Origin: Alcaligenes sp. SDU_A2
GTDB lineage: Bacteria > Pseudomonadota > Gammaproteobacteria > Burkholderiales > Burkholderiaceae_B
NCBI RefSeq assembly: GCF_038237375.1
Contig: NZ_CP151273.1
Location: 3,224,001 to 3,288,000, forward strand
Direction of reading: 5' to 3'
Length of the DNA stretch: 64,000 nt
The notes under the pieces are model-generated. The model was not told where the DNA came from, did no database searches, and saw nothing but the letters and a program-made list of their open reading frames with translations. A program made the position numbers and the translations under genes. Shown in pieces: positions 1 through 9,078 of this stretch (position 1 is its first letter; every line of letters starts with the position of its first letter).

Positions 1-1
1 G

Positions 2-1060
2 GACTTCGGCCAAGGTCCGGCCAACCCCAACCGGCTGCGCTGGAACCCCATGCCGCTGCCGGCCACACCCACGGATTTTTTGGCCGGCGTTCATACCTGG
101 GCAGGCAATGGCAGCAGCGGCGAACAAAGCGGCATAGGCATACAGTTGTACGCCATCAACCAGTCGATGGGACGGCGCGTGTTCTACAACGCGGATGCGG
201 AAATGCTGTTCGTGCCTGAACAAGGCCGTCTGCGCCTGGTCAGCGAGCTGGGCATCATGGACATAGAGCCGTGCGAGATTGCCGTCATGCCGCGTGGGGT
301 ACGTTTCAAGGTCGAACTGCTGGACGATGCCGCGCGCGGCTATCTGCTGGAGAACTTCGGTGCCCCCCTGCGCCTGCCCGAACTCGGCCCGATTGGCTCG
401 AACGGGCTGGCCAATGCGCGCGATTTCAAAACACCGGTTGCCTGGTACGAAGACCTGAGCGAACCGCACGAACTGGTGGCCAAGTTCACGGGCGGCTTCT
501 GGGTGGCCCAACTGGCCCATTCGCCGCTGGATGTCGTGGCCTGGCACGGCACACATGCCCCTTACAAATATGATCTGCGTGACTTCAACGTCATCGGCTC
601 GATCAGCTACGACCACCCCGATCCGTGCATTTTCACCGTGCTGACCTCGCCCTCGGACACGCCCGGCACCGCCAATCTGGACTTCGCCATTTTCCCGCCC
701 CGCATTCTGGCCATGGAAAACACCTTCCGTCCGCCCTGGTTCCATCGCAATTTCGCCAGCGAGTTCATGGGTCTTATCCAAGGGGTGTACGATGCCAAGG
801 CCGACGGCTTTGCACCGGGAGGCTCCAGCCTGCACAATTGCATGAGTCCACACGGACCCGATGCCGGCACCTTCGACAAAGCCAGCCAGGCGGACCTGAG
901 CCAGGCCGACTATCTGCGCAACACCATGGCATTCATGTTCGAGACGCGCAAAGTCATCCGGCCTACTCGCCAGGCGCTCGACAGCAACGGGCTGCAGGCC
1001 AACTACGACGCCGTCTGGGACGGACTGGAAAAACACTTTTCTACGGAACACAAGGCATGA
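2..1060 (+). CDS. hmgA: Homogentisate 1,2-dioxygenase (5' end outside window)
   Basis: This Fe(II) enzyme opens the ring of homogentisate to maleylacetoacetate in tyrosine/phenylalanine catabolism. The reading frame is open from base 2 ([16 protein letters not shown]...), so the gene starts upstream of the window; the ATG at 50 is internal. About 352 residues are visible, and the family usually has about 430 to 440. The C-terminal half carries the conserved iron-site region [11 protein letters not shown] followed by [10 protein letters not shown], typical of HGD. The stop overlaps the start of fumarylacetoacetase (ATGA), so the two are translated as an operon. A maleylacetoacetate isomerase gene is not seen here. 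The identification is firm; only the N-terminus is missing. Confidence 0.96.
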   Translation, partial: DFGQGPANPNRLRWNPMPLPATPTDFLAGVHTWAGNGSSGEQSGIGIQLYAINQSMGRRVFYNADAEMLFVPEQGRLRLVSELGIMDIEPCEIAVMPRGVRFKVELLDDAARGYLLENFGAPLRLPELGPIGSNGLANARDFKTPVAWYEDLSEPHELVAKFTGGFWVAQLAHSPLDVVAWHGTHAPYKYDLRDFNVIGSISYDHPDPCIFTVLTSPSDTPGTANLDFAIFPPRILAMENTFRPPWFHRNFASEFMGLIQGVYDAKADGFAPGGSSLHNCMSPHGPDAGTFDKASQADLSQADYLRNTMAFMFETRKVIRPTRQALDSNGLQANYDAVWDGLEKHFSTEHKA

Positions 1061-2382
1061 CAAGCACTTTCCTGAATGACACCCACGACCCGGCGCTACA
1101 AAGCTGGGTGCCAGGCGCCAACGAGGCGGACAACGGCTTTCCTATCCAGAATCTGCCCTTTGCCGTGGCGCGCCGCCGGGATAGTCAGGAAGACTTCCGC
1201 GTCATGGTCGGCATAGGCCCTTACGCGCTGGACCTGGGCCTGCTGGCCTGCGAAACCCCTTGGCACGGCAAGGCAGCGCACGCCCTGGCGGCCTGCGCCC
1301 ATCCGGCCCTTAACCCCTTGATGGCACTGGGTCAGGACTACTGGAGCGCGCTGCGCGCCGCCTTGTCGCAAGACCTGCGCAGCGGCTCGTCCGCCGAGTC
1401 GCGCCTGCGTGCACTGCTGATCGAACGCGATCATCTGGAATATGCACTGCCCATGCAGATCGGCGACTACACCGATTTCTACATTTCCATTCACCACGCC
1501 ACCGCTGTGGGCAAGCAGTTCCGCCCTGATGCGCCCTTGCTGCCCAACTACAAATGGGTTCCCATCGGCTATCATGGCCGCGCTTCCAGCATAGGCGTGT
1601 CGGGCCAGCAATTCCCTCGCCCACTGGGCCAGACCCGCCCGCCCGAAGGCCAGGATCAACCCGGCTTCGGACCTTGCCAGCGCCTGGACTTCGAGCTGGA
1701 AATGGGGATTGTCATCGGCCAGGGCAATCCTGCCGGTCACCGTATCCCCATCGGCCAGGCCCAGCAGCATGTATTTGGCCTGTGCTTATTGAACGATTGG
1801 TCGGCACGCGACCTGCAGGCCTGGGAGTACCAACCACTGGGCCCCTTTCTGGCCAAGAACTTTGCATCCACGATTTCGCCCTGGATCGTCACCCTGGAAG
1901 CGCTGGCCCCCTTCCGACGCGGGTTCAGCCGCCCGGAAACCGATCCACAGCCGCTGCCTTATTTGCAGGACGCAGACAATCAACAAAGCGGGGTGCTGGA
2001 TGTGGAACTGGAGGTCTACCTGAGCACGGAGCAATCGCGCCACCAGGGACAGCCTGCCGCTCTGCTCTCGCGCAGCAACTTCAAGGAAGCATACTGGACG
2101 GTTTCTCAACTGGTGGCCCACCATACCGTCAATGGCTGCAATCTGCAGACCGGCGACCTGCTGGGTACTGGCACGCTGTCTGGCCCCGGCAAAGGCCAGG
2201 AAGGGTCGCTGCTGGAAATGAACCAAGGCGGCAAGAACCCGATCGAGCTACCCTGGGGAGAACAACGCACTTTCCTGCTGGATCAGGACGAAATCATCCT
2301 GAAGGCACGGTGCCGTAAAGAAGGCTACCCCACACTGTCGTTCGGTGAATGCGCAGGACGGGTGCTGCCCGCCCTGGTTTAA
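1057..2382 (+). CDS. fahA: Fumarylacetoacetase
   Basis: This enzyme hydrolyses fumarylacetoacetate to fumarate and acetoacetate, the last step of the homogentisate pathway. The product has 441 residues, close to the eukaryotic-type FAH length. It shows an N-terminal domain (about 1-125) and the catalytic FAH fold, with the metal and active-site stretches [23 protein letters not shown] and [11 protein letters not shown]. The start at 1057 is chosen because its ATG overlaps the hmgA TGA and the protein begins as in other FAHs; the same frame is open far upstream but that part lies inside hmgA in another frame. A minus-strand terminator follows directly, serving the converging neighbour. Confidence 0.96.
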   Translation: MTSTFLNDTHDPALQSWVPGANEADNGFPIQNLPFAVARRRDSQEDFRVMVGIGPYALDLGLLACETPWHGKAAHALAACAHPALNPLMALGQDYWSALRAALSQDLRSGSSAESRLRALLIERDHLEYALPMQIGDYTDFYISIHHATAVGKQFRPDAPLLPNYKWVPIGYHGRASSIGVSGQQFPRPLGQTRPPEGQDQPGFGPCQRLDFELEMGIVIGQGNPAGHRIPIGQAQQHVFGLCLLNDWSARDLQAWEYQPLGPFLAKNFASTISPWIVTLEALAPFRRGFSRPETDPQPLPYLQDADNQQSGVLDVELEVYLSTEQSRHQGQPAALLSRSNFKEAYWTVSQLVAHHTVNGCNLQTGDLLGTGTLSGPGKGQEGSLLEMNQGGKNPIELPWGEQRTFLLDQDEIILKARCRKEGYPTLSFGECAGRVLPALV

Positions 2383-2383
2383 A

Positions 2384-2420
2384 GAAAAACGCCCCACAGG
2401 CCGTCTACGGGCTGTGGGGC
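2384..2420 (-). terminator. Rho-independent terminator of the PAP2 gene
   Basis: The 9-bp stem GCCCCACAG/CTGTGGGGC lies at 2391-2399 and 2412-2420. On the minus strand it is followed by a T-rich run (plus-strand AAAGAAAAA at 2381-2389). The T-run places it at the end of the converging minus-strand gene, directly after the fah stop. Confidence 0.75.
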
Positions 2421-2444
2421 GCTAAAGCCACGGGACATCAGCCC

Positions 2445-3131
2445 TTAATAAATCAGACTCCTGCGACGCGCCCAGCCATGCAGGACAGAAAACAAGACAC
2501 AGCCATACAGCCCCAACAGGGCGGCCGATGCCAGTACCTGGCTCAAAAAATGGTAGCCCTGCATAACGCGCAGCAAACCAAAACCTAAACCCGCGCACAG
2601 CCCCAGCACCAGCCCTGTCCAGGCCAGTGCCTTGCGGCCCAACAGAACACCCACGAAAAACAGCGCCAATAGCGCATAGCCAGATGCCGCATGGGCGCTG
2701 GGCAAGGCATTGCCCGCCTCCGCCAGCGAATGCGCCCAAAAATCGGCCGGCATGGCCATAGGCCCATTGAACTGATCCAGAACCAAGGGGCGCGGCATGG
2801 CGGTCAGGTGCTTGAACACACCGGCTAACAAGGGGCCGCTTCCCATGAACAGCGCCGCCCCCGACCATGCCAGACGCCGCTGCGAATGCGCTGGTTGACG
2901 CCAGGCCACCAAAACCAGCAGCGCCGCCCCGCCAAAAGGCACAAACCAGACCAGCCTGCGCCCAAAAAAATCAATCGCAGGCTGATGCTGCCAGGGGAAC
3001 GTCTGCGCCTGCGCATCATAGAAATACTGGCTCAAGGCCAGATCCGGACCGGACCCCATCAAGAAGCCCGCCGCCACGGCCAGGGCCGCAAACAACGCGA
3101 CACTCCAACGCATAGAAGAACAAAACGGCAT
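2445..3131 (-). CDS. PAP2-family membrane phosphatase
   Basis: This is an integral membrane protein of about 228 residues with roughly six hydrophobic segments, of the type-2 phosphatidic acid phosphatase superfamily. These enzymes act on lipid phosphates at the inner membrane. The three PAP2 signatures are recognisable: KHLTAMPRP (the KxxxxxxRP block), PSAHA (usually PSGH) and RVMQGYHFLSQ (usually SRx5Hx3D). In the last block the Asp is Gln and the Ser is Leu, so the site is not canonical. The ATG at 3131 is chosen because a purine-rich AGGGGC precedes it; a TTG at 3152 would overlap the upstream gene. Substrate is unknown; undecaprenyl diphosphate, lipid A or phosphatidate are all possible. 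Confidence 0.8.
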   Translation of the reverse strand: MPFCSSMRWSVALFAALAVAAGFLMGSGPDLALSQYFYDAQAQTFPWQHQPAIDFFGRRLVWFVPFGGAALLVLVAWRQPAHSQRRLAWSGAALFMGSGPLLAGVFKHLTAMPRPLVLDQFNGPMAMPADFWAHSLAEAGNALPSAHAASGYALLALFFVGVLLGRKALAWTGLVLGLCAGLGFGLLRVMQGYHFLSQVLASAALLGLYGCVLFSVLHGWARRRSLIY

Positions 3132-3148
3132 ATACGGCCCCTGCCCTG

Positions 3149-4576
3149 TCAATCCGGCAGAACCTTGCCTGGGTTCATGATGCCCAGCGGGTCCAGCGCC
3201 GATTTGATGCGCTGCATCAAGGCCAATTCCACCGGATCTTTGTAACGCGGCAGCAGATTGCGCTTGAGCTGACCGACGCCGTGTTCTGCGCTGATGGAAC
3301 CCTGGAAACGGTGGACACTGTCGTGTACCAAAGCATAAATCTCGTCCTGGCGTTGCAACAGTTCTTGTTCGGTAAACGCCGTGCCACGCGCCACGTTGTA
3401 GTGCAGATTGCCATCGCCCAGATGGCCAAAAGTTACGTTCTCGATGCCCGGAAACGCGGCCTGCAACTGGGCATCGGTTTCGTTGACGAACTGCGCCATC
3501 AGCGACACCGGAATGGACACATCGTGTTTAATGCTTTTGCCATAAGCTTTTTCGGCCAGCGGGATGCTTTCGCGTAAGTGCCACAGCGCCTTGCTCTGCG
3601 CCAGACTCTCGGCAATGACCGCATCCTGAACCAGCCCTTGTTCCAGCGCCTGGCCGATCACGCTCTCGAAGCGCTCTCGGGCATGTTCCAGGCTTTCGCT
3701 ATCCGACAGTTCCAGCAAGGCATACCACGCCGCCTGGGCCGATTCGCCCTGGAACGGCATGCGCTGTTCGGGATAGCAGGTAACCACGGCCTGCAGGCAA
3801 TTTCCCGCAATCAGCTCAAAACCGGTCAGCGAGGCAGCCAGACCGCTGCGTGCCAAGGACAGCACCTTGACGGAATCTTCAATGGACTCCAGCGCCAGCA
3901 ACGCCGTGCATCCAGCCACGGGAACCGGATACAGCTTGATGGTAGCCGCCGTGATGATGCCCAGCGTGCCTTCGCTACCGATGAACAAATTACGCAAATC
4001 GTAGCCGGTATTGTCTTTGCGCAGGCCATGCAGGCCATGCAATATATCGCCCTGCGCCGTCACCACTTCCAGGCCCAAGGCCAGATCGCGGGCATTGCCG
4101 TAACGCAGCACCTGTGTGCCGCCGGCATTGGTGGCCAGGTTGCCGCCCAAGGTGCAACTGCCTTCGGCCGCCAGGCTCAAGGGGAACAGGCGATCGTGCT
4201 CGCGCGCTGCCTGCTGCACGTTCTGCAAAATACAACCGGCCTCGACCACCATCGTGTCGTTGTCCGTATCCACGCTGCGAATCGTGTTCAGGCGCTCCAG
4301 CGACAAGACCAGTGCCGTGCCGCTGGCATCCGGCGTCGCCCCACCACACAGGCCGGTGTTGCCACCCTGCGGAACCACAGGCACCCCATGCTGCGCGCAC
4401 AAGCGCACGACCAGCGCGACTTCTTCGGTGTTGCCCGGTCGCGCCACCGCCAGCGCCGCGCCTTTGTAGCGTCCGCGCCAGTCTTCCAGATACTGCTGCA
4501 TGGCCGGGCCGGTCAGCACATGCCGCTCGCCTATACCACTCTGGAGTTCCTGTAGAAATGTCATGACCTTGACCAT
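3149..4576 (-). CDS. FAD-linked 2-hydroxyacid dehydrogenase (GlcD / D-2-hydroxyglutarate dehydrogenase type)
   Basis: This flavoprotein oxidises a D-2-hydroxyacid (glycolate, D-lactate or D-2-hydroxyglutarate are family substrates) and passes electrons onward. Length is about 475 residues, as in the GlcD/Dld2 family. The N-terminal half is a PCMH-type FAD-binding domain with VPQGGNTGLCGGATPD. The C-terminal half is the FAD-oxidase cap with FGHLGDGNLHYNV and SAEHGVGQLKR. The start is ATG at 4576 or the in-frame ATG at 4564; both have only weak ribosome-binding sites. The frame is open much further upstream, but that part overlaps the divergent algC gene and is not coding. It stands alone, without glcE/glcF neighbours. 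Confidence 0.88.
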   Translation of the reverse strand: MVKVMTFLQELQSGIGERHVLTGPAMQQYLEDWRGRYKGAALAVARPGNTEEVALVVRLCAQHGVPVVPQGGNTGLCGGATPDASGTALVLSLERLNTIRSVDTDNDTMVVEAGCILQNVQQAAREHDRLFPLSLAAEGSCTLGGNLATNAGGTQVLRYGNARDLALGLEVVTAQGDILHGLHGLRKDNTGYDLRNLFIGSEGTLGIITAATIKLYPVPVAGCTALLALESIEDSVKVLSLARSGLAASLTGFELIAGNCLQAVVTCYPEQRMPFQGESAQAAWYALLELSDSESLEHARERFESVIGQALEQGLVQDAVIAESLAQSKALWHLRESIPLAEKAYGKSIKHDVSIPVSLMAQFVNETDAQLQAAFPGIENVTFGHLGDGNLHYNVARGTAFTEQELLQRQDEIYALVHDSVHRFQGSISAEHGVGQLKRNLLPRYKDPVELALMQRIKSALDPLGIMNPGKVLPD

Positions 4577-4693
4577 CCTGAAAAAAACGGAAATTCGCGC
4601 CGCAGCGCAGCGTCGGAGCCACTTATGGTAACTCACGGCAGCGGCGGCATTCAGGCTAAACTGTCTTTCTTTCTCTTTCACCGAGTCTTTACC

Positions 4694-6082
4694 GTGAACC
4701 TGAACCCTGCCCTGCCCGACGCCGTTTTCAAAGCCTACGACATTCGCGGCACTGTGCCCGAGCAGCTTAACCCCGAATTTGCGCACCTGCTGGGCCTGGC
4801 CCTGGCCGCCAGCGCTCGCGAACAAGGTGTCAGCACTCTGGTGGTGGGTTACGACGGTCGCCACAGCAGCCCTGCCTTGTCGGCAGCCCTGCAAGATGGC
4901 ATCCAGGCAGGCGGCGTCAATACGGTGGACCTGGGCATGGTGCCCACGCCGGTGGTGTACTTTGCCGCCAATGTCCTGAACACAGGGTCCGGGGTGGCGA
5001 TTACCGGCAGCCACAACCCGCCCAACTACAACGGCTTCAAGATGATGATGGCAGGCAAGACCCTGCACGGAGCCGACATCCAGGCACTGAAACAACGCAT
5101 CCAAGCCGGCGTGCAGGCTGCCGCCCAAGCAGGAACACAGGAAAAGCGCGACCTGCTGGACCAGTACGTCGCCACCATTGCCGAGCGCGTCAAGCTGGCA
5201 CGCCCCATGAAAATCGCCCTGGACTGCGGCAATGGCGTAGGCGGCGTGGTCGCCGAGCGCCTGTTCAAGGCCCTGGGCTGCGATGTGGATGTCCTGTTCG
5301 GCGATGTGAACGGCGACTTCCCCAACCACCATCCCGATCCGGCCGAACCTCACAATCTGCAAGACCTGATCCGTCATGTGCAAAGTACGGACTGCGAGGT
5401 CGGCCTGGCGTTTGACGGCGACGCCGACCGCCTGGGCGTGGTCACGCGCTCGGGTCAGATCATCTGGCCAGACCGCCAACTTATTCTCTACGCACGCGAT
5501 ATTCTGCAGCGCGAACCCGGTGCCACCATTATTTTCGACGTCAAGTGCAGCCGCCATGTGGCGCTGGAAATCGCCAAGGCCGGCGGCCAGCCACTGATGT
5601 GGCAAACAGGTCACTCGCTGATCAAAGCGAAACTGGCCGAAACCGGTGCCCCACTGGCCGGCGAAATGAGCGGCCATGTGTTTTTCAAAGAACGCTGGTA
5701 CGGTTTTGACGATGGCCTGCACACAGGCGTGCGTCTGCTGGAAATCCTGTCGCGCAGCGACAACCCATCGGCAGAACTGGAAGCGCTACCCCAGGACCAG
5801 TCCACACCGGAATTGAAACTGCCCTTGGCCGAAGGCGAACCCCACACCCTGATCGCGCGCCTGCAGCAAGAAGGCCGCTTCCCCACGGCGCAAAGCCTGA
5901 ACACCATAGACGGCGTACGCGCCGAATACGCCGACGGCTTCGGACTGGCCCGTGCGTCCAATACCACGCCCGTCATCGTGCTGCGCTTTGAAGCGCAATC
6001 TCAAGAAGCCTTGCAGCGCATCCAAAACGAATTCCGCGCTGCCCTGCTGGCCCTCAAACCAGACGCCGCGCTGCCGTTCTAG
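4694..6082 (+). CDS. algC: Phosphomannomutase/phosphoglucomutase
   Basis: This mutase interconverts hexose 6-phosphates and 1-phosphates and feeds nucleotide-sugar synthesis for LPS and exopolysaccharide. The product of about 462 residues matches AlgC-type enzymes in length. It has the N-terminal FKAYDIRG, the phosphoserine loop TGSHNPPNYNG, the Mg site DGDADRLG and the sugar-binding GEMSGHVFF. The homology start is the GTG at 4694, giving a protein that begins shortly before FKAYDIRG. An in-frame ATG at 4625 has a better ribosome-binding site (GGAG six bases upstream) and would add 23 residues, so that start remains possible. The stop codon directly abuts the last CRISPR repeat, with no terminator between. 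Its product feeds the same precursor pools as the glycan operon at 6709-16293. Confidence 0.93.
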   Translation: MNLNPALPDAVFKAYDIRGTVPEQLNPEFAHLLGLALAASAREQGVSTLVVGYDGRHSSPALSAALQDGIQAGGVNTVDLGMVPTPVVYFAANVLNTGSGVAITGSHNPPNYNGFKMMMAGKTLHGADIQALKQRIQAGVQAAAQAGTQEKRDLLDQYVATIAERVKLARPMKIALDCGNGVGGVVAERLFKALGCDVDVLFGDVNGDFPNHHPDPAEPHNLQDLIRHVQSTDCEVGLAFDGDADRLGVVTRSGQIIWPDRQLILYARDILQREPGATIIFDVKCSRHVALEIAKAGGQPLMWQTGHSLIKAKLAETGAPLAGEMSGHVFFKERWYGFDDGLHTGVRLLEILSRSDNPSAELEALPQDQSTPELKLPLAEGEPHTLIARLQQEGRFPTAQSLNTIDGVRAEYADGFGLARASNTTPVIVLRFEAQSQEALQRIQNEFRAALLALKPDAALPF

Positions 6083-6599
6083 ATGTCTATCCCCGCTTGC
6101 GCGGGGAACACTGGTTAGCGCGGGACGAGGCGAAGACTCGTTGCGGTTCATCCCCGCTTGCGCGGGGAACACTCATGCGCTCTTTCTCGCCATCGATCTG
6201 TAACTGGTTCATCCCCGCTTGCGCGGGGAACACTAGGCGCAGTCGGTTCGCGGGTAGCTGGTTAACGGTTCATCCCCGCTTGCGCGGGGAACACAGTGTT
6301 GCCGATAATCAGGCTCTGGTTTGTGGCGGTTCATCCCCGCTTGCGCGGGGAACACGCCTAAGCGACGTGATCGAGATCGACGGCCTACGGTTCATCCCCG
6401 CTTGCGCGGGGAACACCCTACTAGACCGCCCTACGGTATACGTAAGCGCGGTTCATCCCCGCTTGCGCGGGGAACACGTTGACAAACGGCGGCAGACCGC
6501 CCTCCCAATCGGTTCATCCCCGCTTGCGCGGGGAACACTTGTTGATCCGCTGGGAGCAATAGGTATTCGGCGGTTCATCCCCGCTTGCGCGGGGAACAC
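6083..6599 (-). CRISPR. Type I-E CRISPR array, 9 repeats and 8 spacers
   Basis: Nine 29-nt repeats begin at 6083, 6144, 6205, 6266, 6327, 6388, 6449, 6510 and 6571, separated by eight spacers of exactly 32 nt. The repeat core CCCCGCTTGCGCGGGG forms a 6-bp stem with a 4-nt loop, as in type I-E. In the crRNA sense (minus strand) the repeat begins GTGTTCCCCGCG and ends GATGAACCG. The repeat at 6083-6111 is degenerate at its left edge (four mismatches), marking the leader-distal end. The AT-rich flank at 6600 onward is the leader. The repeat at 6205 has T instead of C as its first plus-strand base. No cas gene lies in the window, so Cas proteins must come from elsewhere or the array is orphaned. 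Confidence 0.97.
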
Positions 6600-6708
6600 T
6601 CTAAATCTAAGCCATTGTTTTTAAAAAATAAAACAAAACAATAAAAATCCACCGAAAAAAACGGCGTTTCAACACCCTCTCATCAGCGCTGCTGAACTGA
6701 GCTGCAAA
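6600..6708 (-). promoter_or_regulatory. CRISPR leader
   Basis: This 109-bp non-coding stretch joins the newest repeat to the stop of the glycosyltransferase gene. Its array-proximal 60 bases are strikingly AT-rich compared with the GC-rich surroundings, as expected of a type I-E leader. An 8-bp inverted repeat ATTGTTTT/AAAACAAT lies at 6614-6621 and 6635-6642. I could not pick a convincing -35/-10 pair. Because the glycan operon runs in the same direction, read-through could also supply crRNA precursor. Confidence 0.7.
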
Positions 6709-9078
6709 CTATGCATTCAAGGGACTCAGTTGCTGATACAAGTCCAGATGGGCTTCGGTGATACGCTGAATATCGAAAGCTTGTTCGGCCAAGCGTCGGC
6801 CTTGCGCGCCCATGGCGCGACGACGCGCGGGATCGTCGGCCAGTTCCTGCACAGCCCGGGCCAAGGCCTGGGCATCGCGCACCGGAACCAGCAGGCCGGT
6901 CACGCCCGGTTCGATGGCATCGCGGCAGCCGGGTACATCGGTGGTGACCACTGCGCGCCCGCAGGCCGCTGCCTCGACCAGTGATTTGGGCAGACCTTCC
7001 CGATACGAAGGCAACACGGCAATATGCGATTGCGCATACAACTGGGCCACGTCACGCCGTTCGCCCAGGCATTGCACGCCCCCCTCCTGTCGCCAGTTTT
7101 CCCATTCTTGCTGTGAAATACTGGCCGGATTGCCAGGGTCCGGACTGCCGGCCAGTACCCACTGAACCTGACTGCCTTGACGGGCACTGATGCGGGCCGC
7201 TTCGACAAACTCGCGCACCCCCTTGTCAGCCAGCAAGCGGGCCACCATAAACGCCACGGGCGGGCCGTCCGGCTCGGCTTGATCACGAAACTGATCCAGA
7301 TCGACGCCCGAACCGCGAATCATGACGCATTGCCCTGACCGAACCACGCCGGCGTGCAACAAGACATCCCGATCGTTACTATTCTGAAAAATAACTCTGC
7401 TGTGGGCATGTCCGAGCGCCAGGCGATACAACTGCACCGCTATCCAGCGTATCGGATCGACTCCTTTGTCGCGTCCGGTAAACACATAACCCAGACCGGA
7501 GATCGCCGCCAAAAAGCCAGGCACGCCCGCCAGCCGTGCCGCGATACCGCCGTATAACACGGGCTTGATGGTGACGGCATGCACCACATCGGGGCGTTCG
7601 CTGCGAAACAGACGCCACAGCGCCCACACCGTGCGCGCTTCCTGAACCGGGTTGGTGCCGCTGCGCGTCATAGGTAAAGCATGATGGATCAGCCCATGCT
7701 GCTCGATGATGCCAACCGCCTCGCCATCCATCGTGGCCACATGCACCTGGTAGCCCTCGCGCTGCGCCGCCAGCGCCAAAGGCAAGCGATGCGACAGGAA
7801 AAATGCCGGGTTGTTGACCACGAACATCAGCTTTCGCGGGGCTTGCTCAGCCCCGCGGGCAAGCGCAGAGTCGGACACTGTGCGCGTACGACGCGGTCGT
7901 TTACGCTTGGGTGGATGGGCCGCCGCCAGCTCGGTCCAAGCCTGGGTGTAGTTATTGACCATGCCCTGCAGGGAAAACAGTCGGGCCACGCGTTCGCGTG
8001 CATGTTCGTGCCGCGCCTGCCAGGATGGCGAACCCAGTTCATCTACCGCACTATTAATGGCACCAGACAAAGCCTCGGCATGCCGGGGGGGCACGACCCA
8101 ACCCTCGTTACCCACGATCAAAGCGGCATCGCCGACGTCGGTCACTACATTGGACACGCCCGCTGCCATCGCTTCGCACACGACGTTCGGAAAACCTTCC
8201 GCGGAGCTGGACAGAACGTGGACATCCAACGCGTTCATCAGACGTGGCACATCGCTGCGCCGACCCATCAAAATAACGGACTCGTGCAACTGATGCTGAT
8301 CCAGCAAGCGCATCAAAGCCTCGTTACCGCTATCCATGCCATCGCCGATCAGCAAACAGCGCAATCCGGGATGACGACGCAAACTACGTGCCAAAGCGGC
8401 CAGCAGATTGGGATGATCTTTTAGCGGATTCCAGCGCGCCACGCTACCGATCACCGGGGTATCCAAAGCCAAGCCCAATTCGCTGCGCACCTGTTCACGC
8501 GCTTGCGCGTCCGGATGCCAGCGGCTTAAATCATAGCCATTGGGGATGACTTTCATGATGTCGGCGCGATAACCCCATTGTTTATGACGCCGCGCCGCAT
8601 TTTCTGCGCAGGAAACAATCAGATTCGGGATAATGCGCGAAACCCGCGCACACAGCCAGGCTACCAGCCGCGCTTTGGGGCTGCCCTGGTACAGGTTGGC
8701 CCCCGAATTGCGTATCCCCCAAGACACCGCCGGTAACTGCGCGATACGGGCCGCCGCGCCACCGACCAGATCCGAGTGATACATCCATGTCTGGACAACA
8801 TCGGGCTGCATATCGTCCAGCAACTTCACCAGGGCACGCAGGCCCTTAAGAAACCGCCAAGGCGATTTCATATGCAGACAATGCAACTCGATGCCGGCTT
8901 GCCGCAACTGAGGGCCAAATACATCCTCGCCCCCCAGGGACACCACGATATGCTCGGTGTCCTGACCGGGCGCGGTCGCCAGCCGAAACAGCACGGTTTC
9001 GGCACCGCCCTGCCCCAACCCGGAAATAATATGCACGACGCGCAATGGCGCTGATGCCGCAGACGGCAATCCATTCAT
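6709..9078 (-). CDS. Tandem GT4 glycosyltransferase fusion (two GT-B domains in one protein)
   Basis: This single frame of 789 residues contains two complete family-4 glycosyltransferases. Domain 1 (about 10-385) begins VVHIISGLGQGGAETV and has the donor-site EGFPNVVCEAMA; it resembles WlbH-type enzymes. Domain 2 (about 418-789) begins MFVVNNPAFFLSHRLPLA and has YREGLPKSLVEAAACG; it resembles PglA/WlbE-type enzymes that use HexNAc-like donors. A basic linker (PPKRKRPRRTR at about 390) joins them. The ATG at 9078 overlaps the stop of the upstream gene, as expected for the operon; the frame is open further upstream but overlaps that gene. An internal ATG at 7827 could start domain 2 alone. It is the last gene of the glycan operon and acts at the cytoplasmic face of the inner membrane. 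Fused family pairing is inferred, donors are unknown. Confidence 0.88.
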   Translation of the reverse strand: MNGLPSAASAPLRVVHIISGLGQGGAETVLFRLATAPGQDTEHIVVSLGGEDVFGPQLRQAGIELHCLHMKSPWRFLKGLRALVKLLDDMQPDVVQTWMYHSDLVGGAAARIAQLPAVSWGIRNSGANLYQGSPKARLVAWLCARVSRIIPNLIVSCAENAARRHKQWGYRADIMKVIPNGYDLSRWHPDAQAREQVRSELGLALDTPVIGSVARWNPLKDHPNLLAALARSLRRHPGLRCLLIGDGMDSGNEALMRLLDQHQLHESVILMGRRSDVPRLMNALDVHVLSSSAEGFPNVVCEAMAAGVSNVVTDVGDAALIVGNEGWVVPPRHAEALSGAINSAVDELGSPSWQARHEHARERVARLFSLQGMVNNYTQAWTELAAAHPPKRKRPRRTRTVSDSALARGAEQAPRKLMFVVNNPAFFLSHRLPLALAAQREGYQVHVATMDGEAVGIIEQHGLIHHALPMTRSGTNPVQEARTVWALWRLFRSERPDVVHAVTIKPVLYGGIAARLAGVPGFLAAISGLGYVFTGRDKGVDPIRWIAVQLYRLALGHAHSRVIFQNSNDRDVLLHAGVVRSGQCVMIRGSGVDLDQFRDQAEPDGPPVAFMVARLLADKGVREFVEAARISARQGSQVQWVLAGSPDPGNPASISQQEWENWRQEGGVQCLGERRDVAQLYAQSHIAVLPSYREGLPKSLVEAAACGRAVVTTDVPGCRDAIEPGVTGLLVPVRDAQALARAVQELADDPARRRAMGAQGRRLAEQAFDIQRITEAHLDLYQQLSPLNA

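Noticed and set aside
4577-5722. Minus-strand extension of the FAD dehydrogenase frame to 857 residues
   Set aside because: It runs antisense through algC, has no dehydrogenase homology before residue MVKVMTF, and algC is certain.
6097-6624. Plus-strand frame of 175 residues with repeating SSPLARGT / RFIPACAGNT / HPRLRGEH units
   Set aside because: It is the translation of the CRISPR repeats read through 32-nt spacers, not a protein gene.
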